Of a stretch of DNA of 64,000 nucleotides, positions 14,257-35,706 are shown one piece after another. Source of the stretch: Kluyvera genomosp. 3 (GTDB lineage: Bacteria; Pseudomonadota; Gammaproteobacteria; Enterobacterales; Enterobacteriaceae); NCBI GenBank assembly GCA_002211745.1, contig CP022114.1, forward strand, positions 434,001 through 498,000. The letters are read 5' to 3'. Made by a program: the position numbers and the translations under genes. The notes below the pieces were generated by a model, which did not search any database, was not told the DNA's origin, and worked only from the letters and a program-made list of their open reading frames with translations. The first letter of the stretch is position 1. Each line of letters opens with the position of its first letter.

Positions 14257-14282
14257 AAAAAGGGCGCTTCGGCGCCCTTTTT
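14257..14282 (+). terminator. Terminator of the str operon
   Basis: AAAAAGGGCGC, loop TTCG, GCGCCCTTTTT: a strong hairpin with a U-tract 25 bases after the tufA stop. Confidence 0.92.
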
Positions 14283-14358
14283 GCTTTTTATGGTTTTATT
14301 CCGCCTGTATTGCGCACGATTTGTTCGTGTATTTTCCCGTTGTTTTGCGTTCCGGTAT

Positions 14359-14377
14359 TGTAATCATAATTATTCTC
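14359..14377. promoter_or_regulatory. Probable Fur box upstream of bfd
   Basis: TGTAATCATAATTATTCTC matches 14 of 19 positions of the Fur consensus GATAATGATAATCATTATC. It lies about 37 bases before bfd, a gene induced by iron limitation in E. coli. Motif-based inference. Confidence 0.6.
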
Positions 14378-14413
14378 ACTTACACTTTGTTCAGAAATTG
14401 AACGGGAGTGGGT

Positions 14414-14608
14414 ATGTACGTTTGTTTGTGTAATGGCGTCAGCGATAAAAAAATTCGCCAGGCAGTACGCCAGTTTCATCCGCAGTCTTTCCAGCAATTG
14501 AGAAAATGTATTCCTATTGGAAATCAATGTGGTAAGTGTGTTCGTGCGGCCCGAGAGGTGATGGAAGACGAATTAATGCAAATGCCAGAGTTCAAAGAGA
14601 TTGCCTGA
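14414..14608 (+). CDS. bfd: Bacterioferritin-associated ferredoxin Bfd
   Basis: A [2Fe-2S] ferredoxin that reduces bacterioferritin to release stored iron. It has 64 residues with four conserved cysteines C4, C6, C39 and C42 (VCLCNG and NQCGKCVRAA) in the Bfd pattern. The ATG at 14414 is chosen over the GTG at 14408 because it gives the family start MYVCLCNG. It lies 72 bases before bfr in the same direction, behind a Fur-like box. Confidence 0.95.
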   Translation: MYVCLCNGVSDKKIRQAVRQFHPQSFQQLRKCIPIGNQCGKCVRAAREVMEDELMQMPEFKEIA

Positions 14609-14680
14609 AGCCGGATTTCTTTTTTGACATCCCCGTAGGCCGTTCTACGCTTCAATAAGTGGAAGCGGAGGGTCTATATA

Positions 14681-15157
14681 ATGAAAGGTGATGTTAAGAT
14701 TATAAATTATCTCAATAAATTGTTGGGAAATGAGCTTGTCGCAATCAATCAATACTTTCTCCATGCGAGAATGTTCAAAAACTGGGGCCTGATGCGCCTC
14801 AACGATATTGAATATCACGAATCCATCGATGAAATGAAGCACGCTGATAAGTACATCGAGCGTATTTTGTTTCTTGAAGGGATCCCCAATCTTCAGGATC
14901 TTGGCAAGCTACATATCGGCGAAGATGTCGAAGAAATGCTGCAATCTGACTTAAAACTGGAACTGGACGGCGCAAAAGATCTGCGTGAAGCCATTGCCTA
15001 CGCCGATAGCGTCCATGACTACGTGAGCCGCGATATGTTGATCGAGATACTCACCGAAGAAGAGCACCATATCGACTGGCTGGAGACAGAGCTGGATCTG
15101 ATTGGCAAAATTGGCCTACAGAATTACCTGCAGTCGCAAATTAAAGTTGAAGATTAA
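14681..15157 (+). CDS. bfr: Bacterioferritin
   Basis: 24-subunit haem-containing iron storage protein. Uninterrupted at 158 residues, the E. coli length. Ferroxidase ligands E18, E51 and H54 and the haem-ligand Met at position 52 are present ([22 protein letters not shown]). It pairs with bfd upstream. Its 3' end overlaps the oppositely oriented prepilin peptidase gene by about 17 bases once that gene is repaired. Confidence 0.98.
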   Translation: MKGDVKIINYLNKLLGNELVAINQYFLHARMFKNWGLMRLNDIEYHESIDEMKHADKYIERILFLEGIPNLQDLGKLHIGEDVEEMLQSDLKLELDGAKDLREAIAYADSVHDYVSRDMLIEILTEEEHHIDWLETELDLIGKIGLQNYLQSQIKVED

Positions 15158-15618
15158 TCGCCGCCAGGCCGGCGATAATAAAACCCGCAGCCCCAGAAAT
15201 GGACCGAACGGCAGCGGGTTTTTTATTGTCTGTGCTGACCGTCTCCAGATGGCCTGACTCAGGATGTAAGTGCCGGCCATTGCGCAGGCTGTAACAAGCA
15301 GTACCGGTAATGATTGCCACCCGTGCCACGCCCCCAGGGCCGCAAGATATTTTACATCCCCGTACCCTAAGCCCTCACACCTGCGTATTGCTCTGTATCC
15401 CCAGTAAAACATGCTCATAATGCCGTAGCCGGCAAACACCCCCAAAGCGCATCGCTGAGAGCCGCCGGATGCAGACTGAGCTGGAATAGCACCCCAGTCC
15501 ACAGTAAAGGGCAGGTCAGGCGGTTTGGCAGCAGACCGGTATGGGCGTCATGCCAGCACAGGGCGCCGCTGAGCAGCGTATAAAGAATAAAGAAGGGTAG
15601 ATCGAAAAGTGTCATCAT
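15141..15618 (-). CDS. hopD: Short type IV prepilin peptidase (HopD/GspO-like)
   Basis: Membrane aspartyl protease of the A24 family that cleaves prepilin-type leader peptides. The two catalytic aspartates lie in [17 protein letters not shown] and [19 protein letters not shown] (GxGD motif). Two lesions break it: the C run at 15439-15443 (LWG to VFAGYG) and the run at 15184-15186 (GLR to [11 protein letters not shown]), giving about 159 residues. It lacks the N-terminal cytoplasmic domain of full GspO (about 225). No gsp genes are next to it, unlike K-12, where gspA-O fill this interval, so it looks like an orphan remnant as in Salmonella hopD. Confidence 0.82.
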
Positions 15619-15789
15619 TATAAGTCCGGTTTGGAAAAGTGGATGCAGTGTGCAAAGGGAGGGGGAGGTTGGCAAAAGGGAATCTCTTTGACTGCGAGGC
15701 GTCATCCGGACAAAGAGGCGAGCTTGCAGGTTTGCACATCGTTTTGCGTAGCGCGCTGCAGGATATGGTGATTAATTTATAAACACGGC

Positions 15790-15817
15790 TTGCTTCACAT
15801 GGGTATTTGTGTATAAT
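15790..15817 (+). promoter_or_regulatory. S10 operon promoter
   Basis: TTGCTT at 15790-15795 and TATAAT at 15812-15817, 16 bases apart, about 175 bases upstream of rpsJ, matching the E. coli S10 promoter layout. Confidence 0.85.
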
Positions 15818-16303
<486 letters not shown>

Positions 16304-16323
16304 TCAGGTCATCGAGCGATTGA

Positions 16324-18718
<2,395 letters not shown>

Positions 18719-18731
18719 TTTTAGAGGATAA

Positions 18732-19013
<282 letters not shown>

Positions 19014-19018
19014 GGTAG

Positions 19019-20944
<1,926 letters not shown>

Positions 20945-20969
20945 TACAGTACTCGTTCTCGATACGAAT

Positions 20970-21000
20970 AAACGGCTCAGCGATGAGCCGTTTATTTTTT
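20970..21000 (+). terminator. Terminator at the end of the S10 operon
   Basis: AAACGGCTCA, loop GCGA, TGAGCCGTTT then ATTTTTT: a 10-base stem with U-tract between rpsQ and rplN. Confidence 0.85.
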
Positions 21001-21007
21001 CTACCCT

Positions 21008-21030
21008 TATCGTTGAAGCGGTGTTATAAT
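21008..21030 (+). promoter_or_regulatory. spc operon promoter (-10 region)
   Basis: TATAAT at 21025-21030 in the context TTGAAGCGGTGTTATAATG, the same as the E. coli spc promoter; it lies 78 bases upstream of rplN. The -35 region is weak by eye. Confidence 0.75.
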
Positions 21031-21095
21031 GCCGCGCCCTCGATATGGGGCTTTTTAACGACCTGAATTCGGGTCTCAGTAGTAGTTGACATTAG

Positions 21096-22677
<1,582 letters not shown>

Positions 22678-22701
22678 TTACCAATTGAATCACGGGAGTA
22701 A

Positions 22702-25146
<2,445 letters not shown>

Positions 25147-25153
25147 GTAGCAG

Positions 25154-26629
<1,476 letters not shown>

Positions 26630-26664
26630 TTTTTTCGCATATTTTTCTTGCAAAGTTGGGTTGA

Positions 26665-26690
26665 GCTGGCTAGATTAGCCAGCCAATCTT
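26665..26690 (+). terminator. Hairpin between the spc and alpha operons
   Basis: GCTGGCT, loop AGATT, AGCCAGC, then CAATCTTTTGT. A seven-base perfect stem with a weak T-tract just after rpmJ; probably a partial terminator. Confidence 0.6.
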
Positions 26691-27132
<442 letters not shown>

Positions 27133-27145
27133 TCGGGGTGATTGA

Positions 27146-28192
<1,047 letters not shown>

Positions 28193-28217
28193 AGCTTAGT
28201 ACCAAAGAGAGGACACA

Positions 28218-29207
28218 ATGCAGGGTTCTGTGACAGAGTTTCTAAAACCGCGCCTGGTAGATATCGAGCAAGTGAGTTCGACGCACGCCAAGGTGACCCT
28301 TGAGCCTTTAGAGCGTGGCTTTGGCCATACTCTGGGTAACGCACTGCGCCGTATTCTGCTCTCATCGATGCCGGGTTGCGCGGTGACCGAGGTTGAGATT
28401 GATGGTGTACTTCATGAGTACAGCACCAAAGAAGGCGTTCAGGAAGATATCCTTGAAATCCTGCTCAACCTGAAAGGGCTGGCGGTGAGAGTTCAGGGTA
28501 AAGATGAAGTTATTCTTACCTTGAATAAATCTGGCATTGGCCCTGTGACCGCAGCCGATATCACCCATGATGGGGATGTCGAAATCGTCAAGCCGCAGCA
28601 CGTGATCTGCCACCTGACCGATGAGAACGCAGCTATCAGCATGCGTATCAAAGTTCAGCGCGGTCGCGGTTATGTGCCGGCTTCTGCCCGAATTCATTCG
28701 GAAGAAGATGAGCGCCCGATCGGCCGTCTGTTGGTCGACGCCTGCTACAGCCCTGTAGAGCGTATTGCCTACAATGTTGAAGCAGCGCGTGTAGAACAGC
28801 GTACCGACCTGGACAAGCTGGTCATCGAAATGGAAACCAATGGCACAATCGATCCTGAAGAGGCGATTCGTCGTGCGGCAACCATCCTGGCAGAACAACT
28901 GGAAGCTTTCGTTGACTTACGTGATGTACGTCAGCCGGAAGTGAAAGAAGAGAAACCAGAATTCGATCCGATCCTGCTGCGCCCTGTTGACGATCTGGAA
29001 TTGACTGTCCGCTCTGCTAACTGCCTCAAGGCAGAAGCTATCCACTATATCGGTGATCTGGTACAGCGTACCGAGGTTGAGTTGCTGAAAACGCCGAACC
29101 TGGGTAAAAAATCTCTTACTGAGATTAAAGACGTGCTGGCCTCACGTGGTCTGTCTCTGGGCATGCGCCTGGAAAACTGGCCGCCGGCAAGCATTGCTGA
29201 CGAGTAA
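28218..29207 (+). CDS. rpoA: RNA polymerase alpha subunit
   Basis: Scaffold subunit of RNA polymerase. The N-terminal domain (to about residue 235) dimerises and binds beta and beta-prime ([20 protein letters not shown]). After a flexible linker, the C-terminal domain (about 250-329) binds UP elements and activators, with [18 protein letters not shown] and [19 protein letters not shown]. Uninterrupted at 329 residues, identical in length to E. coli. Confidence 0.99.
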
Positions 29208-29223
29208 CCGGATCACAGGTTAA

Positions 29224-29634
<411 letters not shown>

Positions 29635-29647
29635 TTTGCAGTAAAGT

Positions 29648-29676
29648 AAAAAAACCCGCCTCGGCGGGTTTTTTTA
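29648..29676 (+). terminator. Alpha operon terminator
   Basis: AAAAAAACCCGCC, loop TC, GGCGGGTTTTTTT, 14 bases after the rplQ stop. Confidence 0.93.
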
Positions 29677-29742
29677 TATCCCTCTCCCCCATCCTATCTA
29701 CAATAGCCGTATTCTTTCTGTTCAACTCAGCGGAGTGTTGTC

Positions 29743-30111
29743 ATGTGGTTACTGGACCAGTGGGCTGAGCGTCATATTACCGACGCACAGCGTCGAGGTG
29801 AGTTTGATAACCTTCCGGGACAGGGTGAGCCACTGGTGCTTGATGATGACTCTGCTGTTCCTGAAGAGTTACGCTCTGGTTACCGGCTCTTAAAGAACGC
29901 TGGATGCCTGCCGCCAGAGCTTGAACAACGTAAAGAGGCGATAGCGCTGGCGGATATCCTGAAAGGCATTCGCCGTGAGGATGTTCGCTACCAGGAACTA
30001 AGTCGTCGATTAACGCTGTTAGAGCTCAAACTCCATCAGGCCGGTATCAATACGGACTTTCTGCGCGGCGATTATGCTGAAAAGCTGATGCAAAAAATCA
30101 TTGAGGAGTAG
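29743..30111 (+). CDS. yhdN: YhdN, DnaJ-homologue-type domain (DUF1992) protein
   Basis: 122 residues, equal to E. coli YhdN. MWLLDQWAERHITDAQRRGEF and LVLDDDSAVPEELRSGYRLL are the DUF1992 hallmarks. Function is unknown. It ends two bases before zntR, so the two are probably cotranscribed. Confidence 0.92.
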   Translation: MWLLDQWAERHITDAQRRGEFDNLPGQGEPLVLDDDSAVPEELRSGYRLLKNAGCLPPELEQRKEAIALADILKGIRREDVRYQELSRRLTLLELKLHQAGINTDFLRGDYAEKLMQKIIEE

Positions 30112-30113
30112 CG

Positions 30114-30575
30114 ATGTACCGGATTGGTGAACTGTCTAAACTGGCTGGCGTCACCCCTGACACCGTCCGTTATTATGAAAAGCAGCAGATGATGAGTCAC
30201 GACGTGCGTACCGAAGGCGGCTTTCGTCTGTACACGGCGGACGATCTTCAGCGCCTGAAGTTTATTCGCTACGCACGTCAGCTTGGTTTTACCCTTGAGT
30301 CGATCCGCGAACTGCTTTCGATCCGTGTCGATCCGGAGCACCATACCTGTCAGGAATCAAAAAGCATCGTCCAGGCAAGACTCAGTGAAGTCGAGTCGCG
30401 CATCGAAGAACTTCAGTCGATGCAGCGCGCATTAAAGCAGCTCAATGATGCCTGCTGCGGTACGGCGCATAGCAGTGAGTTTTGTTCGATACTTGGGATC
30501 CTCGAGCAGGGGCTGGCGCATCGTAAAATCGTTGTTGAAGTTTTACACAATGAGATCTACACTCGCCGCGTTTAA
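30114..30575 (+). CDS. zntR: ZntR, zinc-responsive MerR-family regulator
   Basis: Activates the zinc exporter zntA when zinc binds. N-terminal helix-turn-helix (MYRIGELSKLAGVTPDTVRY), dimerisation helix, and metal ligands C79, C114, C115, H119 and C124 at the same positions as in E. coli ZntR. The tail as written (EQGLAHRKIVV...) is unusual. Adding one G at 30509-30512 gives EQGAGAS and a stop at 30524-30526, closer to the E. coli ending EQGASG, so the true end may be 30526. Confidence 0.93.
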   Translation: MYRIGELSKLAGVTPDTVRYYEKQQMMSHDVRTEGGFRLYTADDLQRLKFIRYARQLGFTLESIRELLSIRVDPEHHTCQESKSIVQARLSEVESRIEELQSMQRALKQLNDACCGTAHSSEFCSILGILEQGLAHRKIVVEVLHNEIYTRRV

Positions 30576-30597
30576 TTAACCCAATCAGGAGATTGTT

Positions 30598-30812
30598 ATG
30601 AGCCGCTATCAGCATACGAAGGGCAGATCAAAGATAATGCCATTGAGGCGCTGTTGCATGACCCGCTGTTTCGCCAGCGTGTTGAGAAAAATAAGAAAGG
30701 GAAAGGTAGCTATTTGCGGAAGGAAAAACACGGTAAACAATATGGTCGGGAGGCCAGTGGCAAACAAGCGATGCGCTTTTTTACCACTGGCTTTCTGCTT
30801 TCTGTAGCCTGA
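30598..30812 (+). CDS. arfA: ArfA, alternative ribosome rescue factor
   Basis: Rescues ribosomes stalled on non-stop mRNA by recruiting RF2, as backup to tm[12 protein letters not shown] then, after adding one G at 30621-30623, [27 protein letters not shown] and FFTTGFLL, 71 residues ending at TGA 30810-30812. As written the frame breaks at codon 9. The hairpin at 30753-30791 near the 3' end matches the RNase III site that normally truncates arfA mRNA, making the gene itself tmRNA-regulated. It converges on mscL with no gap. Confidence 0.92.
30753..30791 (+). promoter_or_regulatory. Hairpin inside the 3' end of arfA
   Basis: A perfect 8-base inverted repeat (GCCAGTGG at 30753-30760, CCACTGGC at 30784-30791) encloses an inner stem AAGCG/CGCTT and a T6 tract. 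In E. coli the equivalent hairpin is cut by RNase III or terminates transcription, producing non-stop arfA mRNA. Confidence 0.8.
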
Positions 30813-31223
30813 TTAAGAACGGTTGTTTTGTTCTTTCAGCAGATCACGAATTTCGGATAGCAGCACTTCTTCTTTTGTTGGCGCCGGCGCGGCCGCGGGT
30901 TCTTCTTTCTTACGATTGAGTTTATTCATCAGCTTAATCGCCATAAAGATAGCGAAGGCAACAATGATAAAATCAAACACATTCTGAATGAAGACGCCGT
31001 AATGCATCACGACCGCAGGGATATCACCCTGCGCATCACGTAGCGTGACGGCAAACTGTTTGAAATCAATCCCACCAATTAATAGCCCCAACGGTGGCAT
31101 GATAATGTCCGCCACTAAAGACGACACGATCTTACCAAACGCCGCACCAATAATGACACCCACTGCCAAATCGACAACATTTCCTCGCATCGCGAATTCG
31201 CGAAACTCTTTAATAATGCTCAT
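30813..31223 (-). CDS. mscL: MscL, large-conductance mechanosensitive channel
   Basis: Inner-membrane emergency valve that opens on hypo-osmotic shock. 136 residues, the E. coli length. First membrane helix [20 protein letters not shown], second [18 protein letters not shown], then a charged C-terminal bundle ([16 protein letters not shown]). Uninterrupted. It lies downstream of trkA in the same orientation and converges on arfA. Confidence 0.98.
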   Translation of the reverse strand: MSIIKEFREFAMRGNVVDLAVGVIIGAAFGKIVSSLVADIIMPPLGLLIGGIDFKQFAVTLRDAQGDIPAVVMHYGVFIQNVFDFIIVAFAIFMAIKLMNKLNRKKEEPAAAPAPTKEEVLLSEIRDLLKEQNNRS

Positions 31224-31338
31224 TTTATTCTCCCTTGTGCTAGCTGACGTTTATAAGTTTAACAAATGTTTATTTAATTTCCATTAGTGATAATAAATAT
31301 GAAGGTATTAATTAACCCTTAAATAATAGAAGGTTAAT

Positions 31339-31364
31339 AAAAAAGCGCTCTATTGAGCGCCTTT
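31339..31364 (-). terminator. Terminator of the trkA operon
   Basis: On the minus strand: GGCGCTC, loop AATA, GAGCGC and six T, directly after the trkA stop. Perfect six-base stem. Confidence 0.85.
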
Positions 31365-31370
31365 GGGAAA

Positions 31371-32746
31371 TTAAAGGAAGAAAGGACTGGGCTGGAACAG
31401 GCGTTCGACGTCGGAAATATATTTTTTATCGGTCAGGAACATAATGACGTGATCGCCTTGTTCAATACGCAAATTGTCATTCGCAATCATGACGTCATTT
31501 CCACGCACCACCGCGCCAATAATGGTGCCTGGAGGCAGTTTAATTTCGTCAATCACTCGCCCAACTACTCGCGAAGTACTTTCATCGCCGTGTGCGACGG
31601 CTTCGATGGCTTCAGCAACACCGCGGCGTAGCGACGAAACGCCTACGATATCGGCTTTACGTACGTGGCTAAGTAGTGCAGAGATGGTGGCCTGCTGTGG
31701 TGAGATCGCAATATCGATCACGCTGCCCTGAACCAGATCGACATAAGCGCGACGCTGGATCAACACCATTACTTTCTTGGCGCCATCCGCTTAGCCAGCA
31801 TCGCCGACATGATATTGGCTTCGTCATCGTTGGTGACGGCAATAAACAGATCGACCTGATCAATGTGCTCTTCCGCCAACAGCTCTTGATCCGAGGCATC
31901 GCCAAAGAAGACGATGGTATTTTGCAGTTTCTCTGCCAGTTCGGCCGCTCGCTGTTGATTACGTTCAATCAGCTTCACGCTGTAATCTTTTTCCAGCCTG
32001 CGTGCTAACCCCGCACCGATATTACCACCGCCAACCAGCATGATGCGCTTGTAAGGTTTCTCCAGACGTTGGAGCTCACTCATTACCGCGCGAATATGTT
32101 GTGATGCGGCGATAAAGAAGACTTCATCACCGGCTTCGACAATAGTGGAACCCTGCGGGCGAATCGGGCGGTCATGGCGGAAAATCGCCGCAACGCGGGT
32201 ATCAATGTGCGGCATATGCTCACGCATTGTTGAGAGCGCATTACCCACTAGCGGGCCGCCGTAGTAAGCCTTTACCACCGCCAGGCTAACTTTTCCTTCC
32301 GCGAAGTTCACCACCTGCAGTGCGCCGGGGTACTCGATCAGACGGTAGATATTGTCGATAACCAATTGTTCGGGAGCGATCAGATGATCGATCGGTACGG
32401 CATCGCTGTGAAAGAGCTTATCGGCGTCGCGTACGTAGTCCGGGGAGCGGATTCGTGCAATACGGTTTGGCGTATTGAATAACGAGTAGGCCACCTGGCA
32501 GGCGACCATATTGGTTTCATCCGAACTGGTTACCGCGACCAGCATATCGGCATCGTCGGCACCGGCTTCACGCAAAACGCGGGGGTGAGAAGCATGGCCT
32601 TGTACCACGCGAAGGTCGAATTTATCCTGCAGGCTGCGCAAGCGCTCGCCGTTAGTGTCAACGATCGTGATGTCGTTGTTTTCCCCGACCAGGTTTTCCG
32701 CCAGCGTTCCGCCGACTTGTCCGGCGCCCAGAATGATAATTTTCAT
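31371..32746 (-). CDS. trkA: TrkA, NAD-binding regulator of Trk potassium uptake
   Basis: Peripheral membrane protein controlling TrkH/TrkG. It has two RCK units, each with a Rossmann motif ([12 protein letters not shown] near residue 5 and [12 protein letters not shown] near residue 235) and a TrkA-C domain. One lesion at 31783-31784 splits it: adding a base joins LAKRMGAKK to [13 protein letters not shown]. Repaired length is 458 residues as in E. coli, ending LFQPSPFFL. It follows rsmB, fmt and def in one operon. Confidence 0.96.
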
Positions 32747-32767
32747 CAGTTGCGACCCGTTATTTCA

Positions 32768-34056
32768 TCACTTTTTGATTAGCTTAGCGTAGAAGAAGCC
32801 ATCACCTTCTTCGGCACCCGGTAAATTCTGTTGCCCTGGCTGCTCAGGCGTACCGGTTTCACGCAGTTCAGCATCCGGTGTGCGGGAGAGAAACGCGGCG
32901 ATTTGCTGCTGGTTTTCTTCCGGCAGAATGGAACAAGTCGCGTATACCAGCGTACCACCCGGCTTCAGGTGTGCCCAGGTTGCGTTGAGGATCTCGGCCT
33001 GCAGCTGTGCCAGTTCGGCAATATCACGGTCGCGGCGCAGCCATTTGATATCCGGGTGGCGACGAATTACCCCGGTAGCGGAACACGGTGCGTCCAGCAG
33101 GATGCGATCGAACTGTTGATCGCCGCACCATTGTTCAGGATAGCGTCCATCACCCTGTTTCACCGTCGCCTTCATGCCCAGCCGTTTCAGGTTGTCATAC
33201 ACGCGCGACAGGCGTTTCTCGTCGACGTCGACGGCCAATACATTGGCCTGCGGCGCGACTTCCAGAATGTGAGTGGTTTTGCCGCCCGGCGCACAACACA
33301 GGTCAAGGATTTGCTCGCTGTCTTCCGGCAGCAGGTAGTTTACGCACCCTTGAGCGGAAGCATCCTGGACGGTCACCCAACCTTCCTCAAAACCTGGGAG
33401 GGCGTGTACAGGCGCTGGCGTTTCCAGACGCACCGCGTCCGGGTAGTCGGGATGCGGGAATCCCGTCATACCGGCTTCCGTTAGCAGATCAAGCCAGGCG
33501 TCGCGCGAGTGGTGAGTGCGGTTAACGCGCAGCCACATCGGCGGGCGCTGGTTATTGGCCTCAAGGATGCTTTCCCACTGCTGCGGATAGGCCGCTTTAA
33601 TGCGTTTTACCAGCCAGGAAGGATGAAGGAAGCGCAAATCGGTTTGTGCGAACTCAGTTAGCAGCTCTTCCTGACGGCGTTGGAACTGACGCAGTACGCC
33701 GTTGATCAACCCTTTCAGTTGCGGACGCTTTATGACGACTGCTCCTTCAACGGTTTCCGCCAGCGCGGCATGCGGCGGAATACGGGTATGCAGCAGCTGG
33801 TAGAAGCCCACCATGATCAGGTAATGGACGGTGCGCTGTTTGCCCGTCATCGGGCGTTCCATCAGCTGTTGGATCATCCACTCAAGCTGGGAAAGTGTGC
33901 GCAACACGCCGAAGCACAGCTCCTGAAGCAGCGCTTTGTCTTTATCGGCCACTTTTTGCTGCATGGCGGCAGCACATTGCTTAGCGACTGTCCCTTCTCG
34001 ACGACCTGTTCAACGGCCTGGGCCGCCATACTGCGTAAATTAAGATGTTTTTTCAT
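32768..34056 (-). CDS. rsmB: RsmB, 16S rRNA m5C967 methyltransferase
   Basis: Methylates C967 of 16S rRNA with SAM. N-terminal NusB-like RNA-binding domain, then a Rossmann methyltransferase domain with [25 protein letters not shown] and [11 protein letters not shown], which hold the two catalytic cysteines. The run at 33965-33966 needs one more base (SNVLPP to MQQKV). Start ATG at 34056 ([19 protein letters not shown]); repaired length 429 residues, as in E. coli. Confidence 0.96.
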
Positions 34057-34109
34057 AACCGTAAAAATAAAAATGCCGGAGACTCCGGGCTTTAAAAAGG
34101 TACCAACCG

Positions 34110-35056
34110 TCAGAGTAGACGGTTTCCGGGCTCGAACCACTCCGGCGCGAGTTAAGCAGATCCTGAGTGCTCATGGCCTTCTTACCCGCTGGTTGCAGCG
34201 AGAGAAGATTGAGGATGCCGTCGCCGGTCGCGACCTGAATACCCTGGCGGGTGGCTTCGAGGATGGTCCCCGGTTCGGCGCCAGCGGGTTTGTCTATCAC
34301 CGAAGCCTGCCAGATTTTGACCGGCTGTTCGTCGATAACGATGTAGCTCATTGGCCACGGATTAAAGGCGCGGATGCAGCGTTCCAACTGAGCGGCGCTG
34401 AGCGTCCAGTCAACACGGGCTTCTTCTTTGCTCAGCTTCTCAGCATAGGTAACCAGAGTTTCATCCTGCACTTCCGGTGTCGCCGTGCCGGTTGCCAGCA
34501 AATGTAGCGTGTGCAGCAGGCCCTGCGGGCCAAGCTTAGCCAGCTTATCGTAAAGGCTGGCGCTGGTGTCTTCAGGGGTAATCGTGCAGGAAAGCTTATG
34601 CAGCATATCGCCGGTATCCAGGCCCACGTCCATCTGCATGATGGTCACACCGGTTTCGCTGTCACCGGCCCACAGCGAACGCTGAATTGGCGCAGCACCA
34701 CGCCAGCGTGGGAGCAGAGAACCGTGAACGTTGATGCATCCGAGGCGCGGCATAGTCAGCACGGCTTTCGGCAGGAGAAGCCCATAAGCGACGACGACCA
34801 TGACGTCAGCCTGTAGATCCGCAACCAGCTTCTGATTTTCTTCAGGACGCAGCGAGGCTGGCTGAAAGACTGGAATGCCTTTCTCTTCCGCCAACACTTT
34901 TACCGGGCTTGGCATTAGCTTCTTACCGCGGCCGGCAGGGCGGTCTGGTTGGGTAAATACGCCAACGACCTGGTGCTCAGACGACAACAACGCGTCAAGA
35001 TGACGCGCTGCAAAATCAGGAGTACCCGCAAAAATAATACGTAGGGAATCTGACAC
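34110..35056 (-). CDS. fmt: Methionyl-tRNA formyltransferase
   Basis: Formylates initiator Met-tRNA using 10-formyltetrahydrofolate. [20 protein letters not shown] start, catalytic region [19 protein letters not shown] (Asn and His of the active site) and GDTGVT-like segment [13 protein letters not shown] loss at 34142-34143 garbles the end; repair gives [16 protein letters not shown] and a stop at 34110-34112, 315 residues, the E. coli length. As written the frame runs into rsmB. Confidence 0.96.
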
Positions 35057-35070
35057 GTTAATCCTTATCC

Positions 35071-35579
35071 TTAGGCACGCGCGTTCAGGCGATCCAGTTT
35101 TTCAACTTTCTGACGAATACGTTGCTGCTTTAACGGCGACAGATAATCGATAAACAGCTTACCGACTAAGTGGTCCATTTCATGCTGAATACATATAGCC
35201 AGCAGGCCGTCCGCTTCCAGCTCAAAGGGGTTACCGTCACGGCCAATGGCGCGAATTCTCACGCGTTCGGCACGAGGAACCAGCGCCGCTGTTCCGGAAT
35301 GGACAGGCAGCCTTCTTCAATGCCGGTATCGCCGTCTTTTTCCAGTAGTTCAGGGTTGATCAGCACCAGCTGTTCGTCACGATTCTCAGAGACATCGATA
35401 ACGATAATACGCTGATGGATATCGACCTGGGTCGCCGCCAGACCAATCCCTTCTTCGGCGTACATGGTTTCGAACATATCGTCCACGATACGCTGGATTT
35501 CGTCATTCACTTCTTTTACCGGCGCAGCGACTTTGCGAAGACGCTCGTCCGGGATATGTAATACTTGCAAAACTGCCAT
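35071..35579 (-). CDS. def: Peptide deformylase
   Basis: Fe(II) hydrolase that removes the formyl group from nascent proteins; acts after Fmt, encoded next to it. Motifs [18 protein letters not shown] (metal-ligand Cys) and QHEMDHLVG (HExxH-type metal site). CC at 35286-35287 should be CCC on the plus strand, joining IPEQR to [13 protein letters not shown]. Repaired length 169 residues. First gene of the def-fmt-rsmB-trkA operon, divergent from dprA. Confidence 0.96.
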
Positions 35580-35706
35580 AAATATCCAGAGTTCTGTTCA
35601 GGAGTAGGAAAGATTATTACCTCTATTCTAGACAAAACCCCTCTAATTGACAGAGTCACTGACCAATCGCAAAGATTGCTAATGCCGCATGTGGCAAGGG
35701 GAACGG

